Shown: positions 49,005 to 61,515 of the stretch, in pieces
Numbering within the stretch: position 1 is the first letter of the stretch
Layout of the letters: each line of letters opens with the position of its first letter
NCBI GenBank assembly: GCA_032622095.1
Contig: CP136066.1
Span: 98,353,319-98,417,318, forward strand
Reading direction: 5' to 3'
DNA: 64,000 bases
Source of the DNA: Siphonodentalium dalli
Lineage: Eukaryota; Mollusca; Scaphopoda; Gadilida; Siphonodentaliidae
Program-made: the position numbers and the translations under genes
Notes under the pieces: generated by a model
Seen by the model: only the letters and a program-made list of their open reading frames with translations
The model's database searches: none
What the model was told of the DNA's origin: nothing

Positions 49005-52000
49005 CTTTTTGTTTATATACCATTTTATCGGATTTTGAGGGGTTAATAACACCGGCCGGAGTCGAGCGAGCGAGTAACATTTTGTAGGTTGACCTCGTGG
49101 GGTATGTCGCTACGTTATAACGTCGAGATATTGTGTCCACGGGCACGTGGGGACACCCGGGCGGTCCCAATGTTCTTTTTGTCTATATACCATTTTGTCG
49201 GATTTTGAGGGGTTAATAACACCGGCCGGGGTCGAGCGAGCGAGTAACATTTTCTAGGTTGACCTGATGGGGTATGTCGCTACGTTATAACGTCGAGATA
49301 TTGTGTCCACGGGCACGTGGGGCCACCCGGGCGGTCCCGGGCGGTCCTAATGTTCTTTTTGTCTATTTACCATTTTATCGGATTTTGAGGGGTTAATAAC
49401 GCCGGCCGGGGTCGAGCGAGGGAGTAACATTTTGTAGGTTGACCTCGTGGGGTATGTCGCTATGTTATAACGTCGAGATATAGTGTACACGAGCCCATGG
49501 GGCCTCCCGGGCGGTCCCGGGCGGTCCCAATGTTCTTTTTGTTTATATACCATTTTATCGGATGTTGAGGGGTTAATAACACCGGCCGGAGTCGAGCGAG
49601 CGAGTACCATTTTGTAGGTTGACCTCGTGGGGTATGTCGCTACGTTATAACGTCGAGATATAGTATCCACGGGCCCATGGGGCCTCCCGGGCGTTCCCGG
49701 GCGGTCCCAATGTTCTTTTTGTTTATATACCATTTTGTCGGATTTTGAGGGGTTAATAACACCGGCCGGGGTCGAGCGAGCGAGTATCATTTTCTAGGTG
49801 GGGTATGTCGCTATGTTATAACGTCGAGATATAGTGTCCACGGGCCCATGGGGCCTCCCGGGCGTTCCCGGGCGGTCCCAATGTTCTTTTTGTTTATATA
49901 CCATTTTGTCGGATTTTGAGGGGTTAATAACACCGGCCGGGGTCGAGCGAGCGAGTATCATTTTCTAGGTGGGGTATGTCGCTATGTTATAACGTCGAGA
50001 TATAGTGTCCACGTGCCCATGGGGCCTCCCGGGCGGTCCCGGGGGACCCAATGTTCTTATTGTTTATATACCATTTTATCGGATTTTGAGGGGTTAATAA
50101 CACCGGCCGGAGTCGAGCGAGCAAGCAACATTTTGTAGGTTGATCTCGTGGGGTATGTCGCTACGTTATAACGTCGAGATATAGTGTCCACGGGCCCATG
50201 GTGCCTCCCGGGCGGTTTCGGGCGGTCCCAATGTTCTTTTTGTTTATATACCATTTTATCGGATTTTGAGGGGTTAATAACACCGGCCGGAGTCGAGCGA
50301 GCGAGTAACATTTTGTAGGTTGACCTCGTGGGGTATGTCGCTACGTTATAACGTCGAGATATTGTGTCCACGGGCACGTGGGGCCACCCGGGCGGTCCCG
50401 GGCGGTCCCAATGTTATTTTTGTTTATAAACCATTTTGTTGGATTTTGAGGGGTTAATAACACCGGCCGGGGTCGAGCGAGCGAGTAACATTTTCTAGGT
50501 TGACCTCATGGGGTATGTCGCTACGATATAACGTCGAGATATTGTGTCCACGGGCACGTGGGGCCACCCGGACGGTCCCGGGCGGTCCCAATGTTCTTTT
50601 TGTCTATATACCATTTTGTCGGATTTTGAGGGGTTAATAACACCGGCCGGAGTCGAGCGAGCAAGCAACATTTTGTAGGTTGACCTCGTGGGGTATGTCG
50701 CTATGTTATAACGTCGAGATATAGTGTCCACGGGCCCATGGTGCCTCCCGGGCGGTTTCGGGCGGTCCCAATGTTCTTTTTGTTTATATACCATTTTATC
50801 GGATGTTGAGGGGTTAATAACACCGGCCGGAGTCGAGCGAGCGAGAACCATTTTGTAGGTTGACCTCGTGGGGTATGTCGCTACGTTATAACGTCGAGAT
50901 ATAGTGTCCACTGGCCCATGGGGCCTCCCGGGCGTTCCCGGGCGGTCCCAATGTACTTTTTGTTTATATACCATTTTGTCGGATTTTGAGGGGTTAATAA
51001 CACCGGCCGGGGTCGAGCGAGCGAGTATCATTTTCTAGGTGGGGTATGTCGCTATGTTATAACGTCGAGATATAGTGTCCACGTGCCCATGGGGCCTCCC
51101 GGGCGGTCCCGGGGGACCCAATGTTCTTATTGTTTATATACCATTTTATCGGATTTTGAGGGGTTAATAACACCGGCCGGAGTCGAGCGAGCAAGCAACA
51201 TTTTGTAGGTTGATCTCGTGGGGTATGTCGCTATGTTATAACGTCGAGATATAGTGTCCACGGGCCCATGGTGCCTCCCGGGCGGTTTCGGGCGGTCCCA
51301 ATGTTCTTTTTGTTTATATACCATTTTATCGGATTTTGAGGGGTTAATAACACCGGCCGGAGTCGAGCGAGCGAGTAACATTTTGTAGGTTGACCTCGTG
51401 GGGTATGTCGCTACGTTATAACGTCGAGATATTGTGTCCACGGGCACGTGGGGCCACCCGGGCGGTCCCGGGCGGTCCCAATGTTATTTTTGTTTATAAA
51501 CCATTTTGTTGGATTTTGAGGGGTTAATAACACCGGCCGGGGTCGAGCGAGCGAGTAACCTTTTTCTAGGTTGACCTCATGGGGTATGTCGCTACGATAT
51601 AACGTCGAGATATTGTGTCCACGGGCACGTGGGGCCACCCGGGCGGTCCCGGGCGGTCCCAATGTTCTTTTTGTCTATATACCATTTTGTCGGATTTTGA
51701 GGGGTTAATAACACCGGCCGGAGTCGAGGGAGCAAGCAACATTTTGTAGGTTGACCTCGTGGGGTATGTCGCTATGTTATAACGTCGAGATATAGTGTCC
51801 ACGGGCCCATGGTGCCTCCCGGGCGGTTTCGGGCGGTCCCAATGTTCTTTTTGTTTATATACCATTTTATCGGATTTTGAGGGGTTAATAACACCGGCCG
51901 GAGTCGAGCGAGCGAGTAACATTTTGTAGGTTGACCTCGTGGGGTATGTCGCTACGTTATAACGTCGAGATATTGTGTCCACGGGTACGTGGGGCCACCC

Positions 52001-55000
52001 GGGCGGTCCCGGGCGGTCCCAATGTTATTTTTGTTTATAAACCATTTTGTTGGATTTTGAGGGGTTAATAACACCGGCCGGGGTCGAGCGAGCGAGTAAC
52101 ATTTTCTAGGTTGACCTCATGGGGTATGTCGCTACGTTATAACGTCGAGATATTGTGTCCACGGGCACGTGGGGCCACCCGGGCGGTCCCGGGCGGTCCC
52201 AATGTTCTTTTTGTCTATATACCATTTTGTCGGATTTTGAGGGGTTAATAACACCGGCCGGAGTCGAGGGAGCAAGCAACATTTTGTAGGTTGACCTCGT
52301 GGGGTATGTCGCTATGTTATAACGTCGAGATATAGTGTCCACGGGCCCATGGTGCCTCCCGGGCGGTTTCGGGCGGTCCCAATGTTCTTTTTGTCTATAT
52401 ACCATTTTGTCGGATTTTGAGGGGTTAATAACACCGGCCGGGGTCGAGCGAGCGAGTAACATTTTCTAGGTTGACCTGATGGGGTATGTCGCTACGTTAT
52501 AACGTCGAGATATTGTGTCCACGGGCACGTGGGGCCACCCGGGCGGTCCCGGGCGGTCCTAATGTTCTTTTTGTCTATTTACCATTTTATCGGATTTTGA
52601 GGGGTTAATAACGCCGGCCGGGGTCGAGCGAGGGAGTAACATTTTGTAGGTTGACCTCGTGGGGTATGTCGCTATGTTATAACGTCGAGATATAGTGTAC
52701 ACGAGCCCATGGGGCCTCCCGGGCGGTCCCGGGCGGTCCCAATGTTCTTTTTGTTTATATACCATTTTATCGGATGTTGAGGGGTTAATAACACCGGCCG
52801 GAGTCGAGCGAGCGAGTACCATTTTGTAGGTTGACCTCGTGGGGTATGTCGCTACGTTATAACGTCGATATATAGTATCCACGGGCCCATGGGGCCTCCC
52901 GGGCGTTCCCGGGCGGTCCCAATGTTCTTTTTGTTTATATACCATTTTGTCGGATTTTGAGGGGTTAATAACACCGGCCGGGGTCGAGCGAGCGAGTATC
53001 ATTTTCTAGGTGGGGTATGTCGCTATGTTATAACGTCGAGATATAGTGTCCACGGGCCCATGGGGCCTCCCGGGCGTTCCCGGGCGGTCCCAATGTTCTT
53101 TTTGTTTATATACCATTTTGTCGGATTTTGAGGGGTTAATAACACCGGCCGGGGTCGAGCGAGCGAGTATCATTTTCTAGGTGGGGTATGTCGCTATGTT
53201 ATAACGTCGAGATATAGTGTCCACGTGCCCATGGGGCCTCCCGGGCGGTCCCGGGGGACCCAATGTTCTTATTGTTTATATACCATTTTATCGGATTTTG
53301 AGGGGTTAATAACACCGGCCGGAGTCGAGCGAGCAAGCAACATTTTGTAGGTTGATCTCGTGGGGTATGTCGCTACGTTATAACGTCGAGATATAGTGTC
53401 CACGGGCCCATGGTGCCTCCCGGGCGGTTTCGGGCGGTCCCAATGTTCTTTTTGTTTATATACCATTTTATCGGATTTTGAGGGGTTAATAACACCGGCC
53501 GGAGTCGAGCGAGCGAGTAACATTTTGTAGGTTGACCTCGTGGGGTATGTCGCTACGTTATAACGTCGAGATATTGTGTCCACGGGCACGTGGGGCCACC
53601 CGGGCGGTCCCGGGCGGTCCCAATGTTATTTTTGTTTATAAACCATTTTGTTGGATTTTGAGGGGTTAATAACACCGGCCGGGGTCGAGCGAGCGAGTAA
53701 CATTTTCTAGGTTGACCTCATGGGGTATGTCGCTACGATATAACGTCGAGATATTGTGTCCACGGGCACGTGGGGCCACCCGGACGGTCCCGGGCGGTCC
53801 CAATGTTCTTTTTGTCTATATACCATTTTGTCGGATTTTGAGGGGTTAATAACACCGGCCGGAGTCGAGCGAGCAAGCAACATTTTGTAGGTTGACCTCG
53901 TGGGGTATGTCGCTATGTTATAACGTCGAGATATAGTGTCCACGGGCCCATGGTGCCTCCCGGGCGGTTTCGGGCGGTCCCAATGTTCTTTTTGTTTATA
54001 TACCATTTTATCGGATGTTGAGGGGTTAATAACACCGGCCGGAGTCGAGCGAGCGAGAACCATTTTGTAGGTTGACCTCGTGGGGTATGTCGCTACGTTA
54101 TAACGTCGAGATATAGTGTCCACTGGCCCATGGGGCCTCCCGGGCGTTCCCGGGCGGTCCCAATGTTCTTTTTGTTTATATACCATTTTGTCGGATTTTG
54201 AGGGGTTAATAACACCGGCCGGGGTCGAGCGAGCGAGTATCATTTTCTAGGTGGGGTATGTCGCTATGTTATAACGTCGAGATATAGTGTCCACGTGCCC
54301 ATGGGGCCTCCCGGGCGGTCCCGGGGGACCCAATGTTCTTATTGTTTATATACCATTTTATCGGATTTTGAGGGGTTAATAACACCGGCCGGAGTCGAGC
54401 GAGCAAGCAACATTTTGTAGGTTGATCTCGTGGGGTATGTCGCTATGTTATAACGTCGAGATATAGTGTCCACGGGCCCATGGTGCCTCCCGGGCGGTTT
54501 CGGGCGGTCCCAATGTTCTTTTTGTTTATATACCATTTTATCGGATTTTGAGGGGTTAATAACACCGGCCGGAGTCGAGCGAGCGAGTAACATTTTGTAG
54601 GTTGACCTCGTGGGGTATGTCGCTACGTTATAACGTCGAGATATTGTGTCCACGGGCACGTGGGGCCACCCGGGCGGTCCCGGGCGGTCCCAATGTTATT
54701 TTTGTTTATAAACCATTTTGTTGGATTTTGAGGGGTTAATAACACCGGCCGGGGTCGAGCGAGCGAGTAACCTTTTTCTAGGTTGACCTCATGGGGTATG
54801 TCGCTACGATATAACGTCGAGATATTGTGTCCACGGGCACGTGGGGCCACCCGGGCGGTCCCGGGCGGTCCCAATGTTCTTTTTGTCTATATACCATTTT
54901 GTCGGATTTTGAGGGGTTAATAACACCGGCCGGAGTCGAGGGAGCAAGCAACATTTTGTAGGTTGACCTCGTGGGGTATGTCGCTATGTTATAACGTCGA

Positions 55001-56690
55001 GATATAGTGTCCACGGGCCCATGGTGCCTCCCGGGCGGTTTCGGGCGGTCCCAATGTTCTTTTTGTTTATATACCATTTTATCGGATTTTGAGGGGTTAA
55101 TAACACCGGCCGGAGTCGAGCGAGCGAGTAACATTTTGTAGGTTGACCTCGTGGGGTATGTCGCTACGTTATAACGTCGAGATATTGTGTCCACGGGTAC
55201 GTGGGGCCACCCGGGCGGTCCCGGGCGGTCCCAATGTTATTTTTGTTTATAAACCATTTTGTTGGATTTTGAGGGGTTAATAACACCGGCCGGGGTCGAG
55301 CGAGCGAGTAACATTTTCTAGGTTGACCTCATGGGGTATGTCGCTACGTTATAACGTCGAGATATTGTGTCCACGGGCACGTGGGGCCACCCGGGCGGTC
55401 CCGGGCGGTCCCAATGTTCTTTTTGTCTATATACCATTTTGTCGGATTTTGAGGGGTTAATAACACCGGCCGGAGTCGAGGGAGCAAGCAACATTTTGTA
55501 GGTTGACCTCGTGGGGTATGTCGCTATGTTATAACGTCGAGATATAGTGTCCACGGGCCCATGGTGCCTCCCGGGCGGTTTCGGGCGGTCCCAATGTTCT
55601 TTTTGTTTATATACCATTTTATCGGATTTTGAGGGGTTAATAACACCGGCCGGAGTCGAGCGAGCGAGTAACATTTTGTAGGTTGACCTCGTGGGGTATG
55701 TCGCTACGTTATAACGTCGAGATATTGTGTCCACGGGTACGTGGGGCCACCCGGGCGGTCCCGGGCGTTCCCAATGTTATTTTTGTTTATAAACCATTTT
55801 GTTGGATTTTGAGGGGTTAATAACACCGGCCGGGGTCGAGCGAGCGAGTAACATTTTCTAGGTTGACCTCATGGGGTATGTCGCTACGTTATAACGTCGA
55901 GATATTGTGTCCACGGGCACGTGGGGCCACCCGGGCGGTCCCGGGCGGTCCCAATGTTCTTTTTGTCTATATACCATTTTGTCGGATTTTGAGGGGTTAA
56001 TAACACCGGCCGGAGTCGAGCGAGCAAGCAACATTTTGTAGGTTGACCTCGTGGGGTATGTCGCTATGTTATAACGTCGAGATATAGTGTCCACGGGCCC
56101 ATGGTGCCTCCCGGGCGGTTTCGGGCGGTCCCAATGTTCTTTTTGTTTATATACCATTTTATCGGATTTTGAGGGGTTAATAACACCGGCCGGAGTCGAG
56201 CGAGCGAGTAACATTTTGTAGGTTGACATCGTGGGGTATGTCGCTACGTTATAACGTCGAGATATTGTGTCCACGGGCACGTGGGGCCACCCGGGCGGTC
56301 CCGGGCGGTCCCAATGTTATTTTTGTTTATAAACCATTTTGTTGGATTTTGAGGGGTTAATAACACCGGCCGGGGTCGAGCGAGCGAGTAACATTTTCTA
56401 GGTTGACCTCATGGGGTATGTCGCTACGTTATAACGTCGAGATATTGTGTCCACGGGCACGTGGGGCCACCCGGGCGGTCCCGGGCGGTCCCAATGTTCT
56501 TTTTGTCTATATACCATTTTGTCGGATTTTGAGGGGTTAATAACGCCGGCCGGGGTCGAGCGAGGGAGTAACATTTTGTAGGTTGACCTCGTGGGGTATG
56601 TCGCTATGTTATAACATCGAGATATAGTGACCACGGGCCCATGGGGCCGCCCGGGCGGTCCCGGGCGGTTCCAAGGTTCTTTTGTTTATA
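49005..56690 (-). repeat. Right-arm ~180 bp tandem units of the foldback element
   Basis: Reverse-complement of the left-arm unit. Unit types recur in order: CGGGCACGTGGGGCCACC versus CGGGCCCATGGTGCCTCC cores, and GTCGAGCGAGCGAG versus GTCGAGCGAGCAAG or GTCGAGGGAGCAAG variants. This gives higher-order structure, with a 3,212 bp tandem duplication (49169-52380 and 52381-55592) and 540 bp three-unit repeats in 54.8-56.4 kb. Confidence 0.95.
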
Positions 56691-57061
56691 CACTATTTTA
56701 CCGGAATTTGAGGGGTTAATAACATCGGCCGTGGACGCGTCAACGAGTCAATACATGGAATTAACACTCAGGTTTATTGCACTTATTGCACTACCGAGAA
56801 TCACCAAAATAATCTGTCTGAACACACACGAAGACACCAGTAATCACCCAGGCTATTTTAGCCAATATCGGCATTTGTGGGGTTAATATGACCGGCCGGA
56901 GACGAGCGAGCGAGTAAATTTTTCTATGTTGCCCTCAGGTGGCATGTCGCTACGTTATACCGTCGAGATATTGTGTCCACGGGCTCGTTGGGCCGCCCGG
57001 GCGGTCCCGGGCGGTCCCCGGGCGGTCCCGGTCGGTCCCCGGGCGGTAATTAGTCACACCC

Positions 57062-57069
57062 CGAGAAAT
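57062..57069 (+). other. Right target-site duplication of the foldback element (CGAGAAAT)
   Basis: Second copy of the 8 bp sequence at 47037-47044, followed by AACTAACTTC. Joining the left flank to this right flank restores a sequence that aligns continuously with the MITE relative near 60770-60800. Confidence 0.93.
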
Positions 57070-57205
57070 AACTAACTTCAAAAATCGATATATGATCACT
57101 CTGAAAATTGATGTGTGGGTTCCTCGACTAGAATCAAATATGTTTTACCCCCGAAGCCAAAGAAATAGTAATTTAGGAGCGTCTGATCTGATTGAGTGCC
57201 TTTAA

Positions 57206-58318
57206 GCAAGCACATTTGGAGCAATGGGCACTCATACTGAGTTCGTGTCTCCATAAATATGACATATTATAATATCACATTTGGTAAATTCATGTAATAT
57301 TTGGGATGAATTGAATAATATTTACACGATATTTTATAAATTGCTGTATTCATGACGACTACTGGTGACAAAAGAGCCATCCCCTTAAATTTTTTAAAAG
57401 ATTAAAGAGAAATAAATTTTACACAAATTGTCTGTTTTAGTTGGATCGACGTATAGCCTAGACTGAATCCCTCACACATCTCGCGCATGTACACATTCGC
57501 TGTGAAGCAGATGCCCCTAATAGCAACCACCAAGGGTGCTTATACCTAAGGCAGGTGAATGACGTCATATATTTTTTTCTATATCCATCAGTGATTTTTC
57601 AAGATCGCGGGTATAGATTTTGGAGAAGTTGTCACGTGACTTCCGGTTAGCAACCGTGTGGAGATTGCAAAAATTCGCGGAATTGGATATGAAGCATCGC
57701 GATAAAAATGAAAGTAACTACTTCACAACTTACGAAAAATTCACATGTGATTTAAGTCTATTAATTTCATTTAGACCAATTTCGTTGGTCAGCTTAATGA
57801 AAACGAAAAATGAAGAAGTCATGACGATAATCCAGACAAGATTTTACAATCCACGACACGTCTTGTCAATTTGGCATGTCGTCTCCGTCGTGACCACTAC
57901 ATGATGTTACATAAATTATTCTTAGCGTTATGTCGCCGAGAAAAGGCAAATTTAAGGCACATCATGTGTGGTTGCTCCACTACGTGTCACGTACGATTCA
58001 TATTATACGAGCACGTATGAGCAGCGTCAGATTGCTAATCTGACTGTCCTATTTGAGATTTATCTGGCCATCACCCAAAAGAGATGGGTGCTTGTGGAAA
58101 CACCCCATTCAAGACACCTCAGTAACATTTCGTGGAAAGATAAGACAACTTGTGTTATATGACAGTAAAATTCATTTAATGTATCAACCACAATCAATGG
58201 AATAGAAAACTTAAACGTCAACAATCAATGTGTATACATGTAGACAGTAAACTTCGACAATCAATGCGTATATATGTAGACAATTATGCAAGCAGTATCA
58301 CTGGTGCACTTTTCAGAG
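57206..58318. other. Stretch without a supported gene
   Basis: A 94-codon plus frame (57620-57904) lacks motifs and splice context. Short repeats TCAATG(T/C)GTATA(C/T)ATGTAGACA occur near 58226 and 58261. Confidence 0.4.
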
Positions 58319-58785
58319 TTTAAATGCCCACTTAATTTTCGAGTCACTGATTATTTGTTTATAGTGTCTTGATATACGGTATTAATTACAATCTAGGCCA
58401 TAACATATGATTAAAATACTATAATTCATCACCATTTATGCCCACAGAGAAATAGAAAACAGCTGGAATTATAGAAAGATTACCCCCGTTTTGGCTCCTA
58501 GAATGCAATATAATTCAAACTAAAAATGTATTTTCAATGGAAGGGGAATAACTCTAGCTTTAAGATTTAGAGTTATTCCCCCTCCATTGAAAATAATACA
58601 ATTTGAACTACAATCCAGGTGAAAAAGACACGTCAGAAACTCAAGAAAAACAACATGTTCACAGTTTATTACACCGGATAAGTTGATAATACAATGTTTT
58701 GGAGCTTCCTGTTTCAAATGGTATATAATATGGCGTATATTTTATATATGTGATCTGGGAAGTCGAAAATTAAGTGGGCCTTTCA
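58319..58785. mobile_element. MITE-like element with central hairpin
   Basis: Inverted ends GCCCACTTAATTTTCGA lie at 58326-58342 and, complemented, at 58763-58779. A central hairpin at about 58511-58615 pairs TTTTCAATGGAAGGGGAATA and ACTCTA with their complements. There is no coding capacity and no certain target duplication. Confidence 0.6.
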
Positions 58786-59829
58786 AGTTAAAGACATCTT
58801 CAGAGTTCCAGATCCCTAGCTACAACAACAACATGATTATTTGATCTTTTTCTCCTAATGGACCTTGAAAACCAAATTGACATATAAACTGACAGCATTT
58901 CCAAACAATGTAATTTTGACAATTAACGCAATGATAATTACTGTCCCTCTAAATGATGCACTAAATTTATAACAAAAAATATTTGTAATACTGATTAAGG
59001 TAATACTTTCTTGTTCCAAACAACGAGTTGTTCTATACACTAGATATGAGTACTAATGCATTGAAATAGAACATTAATTCTGCGTCTTTCAAGATTGAAT
59101 ATAAGAAAGACTATTGGTTTGGAAATGAACACCATTGGTTGGGAAATAATATAAATTAAATATAATAAAAACAATTCTAGTCCAAAGGTAATCAACAAGA
59201 TATTAGTAGATCAATTATGTAATTATGATTAATCTTGAAGTGTTCTAGTATATAGTTGCTGGAATTATCATACCATTGGAAAACTGGGTCAAATAATATT
59301 AGACTAACATATATTGAAAGCATGCATGCTCATTGATAATACAATATACATGTATCACTATCAGAAAACGATTAATTGGTTTAAACCTGATAAATATAGA
59401 AAGCTCGTAAATATGCGAAGACTAAGAAACAACTACCCAGTATTCAAATGCTAAAGTTATCACTGATTGGTAAAATATCTCCTCATTTGCTTAACGTTTT
59501 TCTCTCAAGCATTCGAATGCTAAGACGCAATCACTGAACGAAGACAAATTAAATGACATTCGTGTTCGATTAGGGTTTTAACATTGTTTTAACTGGGACA
59601 AAGTCAATGGTTATGTGCAGTCATGTTTTGTAAAACTGATATGTTGTTGTAACCGGAGGTCTGGAACACAGAATACATCTCTGGGGCAACATATAATATT
59701 CAAGTGTAATTTATAGTTTAACCTATGCATGTTATATTATGGACAACTTGAAAGAGAGATACCCAAAACCACAGGTATATCCACGTTAGACTATCATCAT
59801 TCATAATGAACCGTGACATAATTTTGTTC
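58786..59829. other. Gene-free stretch
   Basis: AT-rich sequence with no exon or clear repeat recognised. Confidence 0.4.
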
Positions 59830-59833
59830 TTAA

Positions 59834-60314
59834 AGGCACGTGAGGCCTTAGTTGTCGAAAATATTCATATTTGTTCCAATCACCGTAAACAGAAAAACAT
59901 ACAGTTTCGTTCATATATACCATGACCATCGCGTAAACAGCATGTTATCATAAAGATTTACTATATTTTACCTAAGCAGGAGCCTGATTGTGTTACAGAA
60001 GACAGCACAATGCTGCTGGCTAATCACACACAAATGGCATAAACGCTCTTTATTCGTTCCATATCAGGAATTCACCAACAAAGAACGCTCTTTATGTTTA
60101 CCATCATAATATAAACAAACACCAGAAAAGTAACTTTTTATGCTTTTGTTTACATAACAATGGTCAAAGATATGACAATAACATACTGTTTATGCGATAT
60201 TTCTTATTTGTATACGGACAAAGTCTGTTGTTTTGTTGTTCTTTCTGTTTGTGGCGGTTTTTGACGGGTGGAAATATTTTCACAGGATACCCACCGCCAA
60301 GGTCAACCGTACCT
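59834..60314 (+). mobile_element. TTAA-type MITE, AGGCACGTGAGRCC family (copy 2)
   Basis: TTAA flanks both sides (59830-59833, 60315-60318). Ends are AGGCACGTGAGGCCTTAG and, inward from the right, AGGTACGGTTGACCTTGG. The body closely matches 32098-32587 in the same orientation, with small indels. This copy keeps both target duplications, so it defines the element's limits. Confidence 0.88.
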
Positions 60315-60499
60315 TTAATCATTACTTTCACACAAAACAAAGTTAATTTGAGGATGATAAGTTGCTCTAAGGATATTGTCAGTTATAACGAAGGAACAGT
60401 CTTCTAGTTATCCACATACATGTAGTACGGGCGTCACACGTATGTAAACTACAAGGTATGACTCTCACATGCCGAATGTATCACTAATATCTTGCTCCA

Positions 60500-61375
60500 T
60501 CAATTTATTACATTGAACAATCAACTTGTTATTTATCAGCTTAGTTATCGAAATCAATTGCTTATTTGTTGTATTGATTAATCAAATTATTATATTGACT
60601 AATTTATCAAACTTAAAGGTACTCAATCCGAACAGAGGGTCCTCTTCTCAACAGATTCCAACAACAACAATCCGACCAGAGGGTCTTATATTACTATTTC
60701 TTTGGCTTTGGGGGTAAAAAATATTTGATTCGAGTCGAGGAACCCATCAAACAAAGCTCAGAGTTATTAGATATTGATTTTTGAAATTTGTTATTTTCTC
60801 GAGATGAGTACTAATAATTGCCGTCAGTTTCGTAACCTGCGCGAGATGTGTACACCAATCACAATTCAAACAGACAAGGATGGATAACTCTAAAATCAAG
60901 AGGTAATAATAACGCAATTTTGACTGAGTTCTGGGCCAGAAAGTATTCCCGATAATGAAAAATAATACATTTCTAAAATCGATATCTAACAAATCTGAGC
61001 TTTGATGGGTGACTTCCTCGACTCGAATAAAATATTTTTGACCCCCAAAGCCATTGAAATAGTAATTGAGAGGAGTTTTATCGGATTGAGTACCTTTAAA
61101 CAATCAAATTTGTTATCTTGATTAAACAACTATGTTATCTTGACTAATCACAATTTATTATCTTGAATAATCAATTGAGTTGTCTTTATTAATCAACTTA
61201 TTATCGATCTTAATTAATCAACTCAACTAACTTTATAAATCAACAAAGATATATTGATTAATCAACTAATTAATTTGTTTAATCACCAGTTTACTTAAAG
61301 TTAATATCATCTATAATTAACTCGGTTATCTTAATTAGACAAATTAACTAACTTCATTATTCAAACTAATTAGCT
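60500..61375. repeat. Diverged AT-rich TTGATTAATCAACT-type tandem repeat, split by a MITE
   Basis: Motifs such as TTATCTTGATTAATCAACTA recur irregularly every ~25-35 bp on both sides of the MITE at 60617-61095. Confidence 0.65.
60617..61095 (+). mobile_element. Intact TTAA-type MITE, AGGTACTCRATYCGA family
   Basis: TTAA lies at 60613-60616 and 61096-61099. Inverted ends are AGGTACTCAATCCGA. The 479 bp body is itself partly palindromic: GGTAAAAAATATTTGATTCG (60712 on) mirrors the segment around 61020-61045, and AAAGCTCAGAGTTATTAGAT mirrors ATCTAACAAATCTGAGCTTT. It is the reference copy for the broken element at 46765-57201. Confidence 0.92.
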
Positions 61376-61515
61376 TGATTGTATTGGTCGATGGAATATA
61401 GCTACCAATTCGACCAGCTGGCGATCGAGCGACAAGTGAAAGTCTTTCTTGAGCACACTCCATGTTTGATGATATGCTCCAGAAGGTCAACCGTGTTGTT
61501 TTACCAATGTTATTG

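Larger units (their letters stand above)
47045..57061. mobile_element. 10 kb foldback transposon made of opposed ~180 bp repeat arms
   Basis: Ends are CGGTGTGACTAATTACCGCC (left) and GGGTGTGACTAATTACCGCC read in from the right, flanked by 8 bp CGAGAAAT duplications. The left arm (to about 49001) holds roughly nine ~180 bp units in plus orientation. The right arm (from about 49004) holds roughly forty-three in the opposite orientation. There is no unique core: the arms meet at 49001-49004. Both outermost units contain the same ~170 bp extra segment (about 47227-47395 and 56716-56885). No transposase gene is seen, so it is non-autonomous. Foldback architecture is known from MULE-related FB elements and P-superfamily Galileo; the 8 bp duplication also fits hAT or P types. 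I cannot assign a superfamily. Confidence 0.92.
46765..57201. mobile_element. TTAA-type MITE (AGGTACTCRATYCGA family) interrupted by the foldback element
   Basis: The left end TTAA|AGGTACTCGATTCGATC begins at 46765 with TTAA at 46761-46764. The right end ATCTGATTGAGTGCCT|TTAA closes at 57201 with TTAA at 57202-57205. Outside the 10 kb insertion it is about 410 bp. The right part, including GGTTCCTCGACTAGAATCAA and CCCCCGAAGCCAAAGAAATA, aligns with the intact relative at 60617-61095. TTAA duplications suggest a piggyBac- or Kolobok-mobilised element. Confidence 0.88.

Noticed and set aside
47996-56634. Repeated 60-residue frames on plus then minus strand as a protein-coding gene family
   Set aside because: They follow from a 180 bp unit divisible by three, break at 10 bp indels, and flip strand exactly with the foldback arms. 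Kept only as a finding to test.
57620-57904. 94-codon plus-strand frame
   Set aside because: No domain, weak context and no neighbouring exon in phase.
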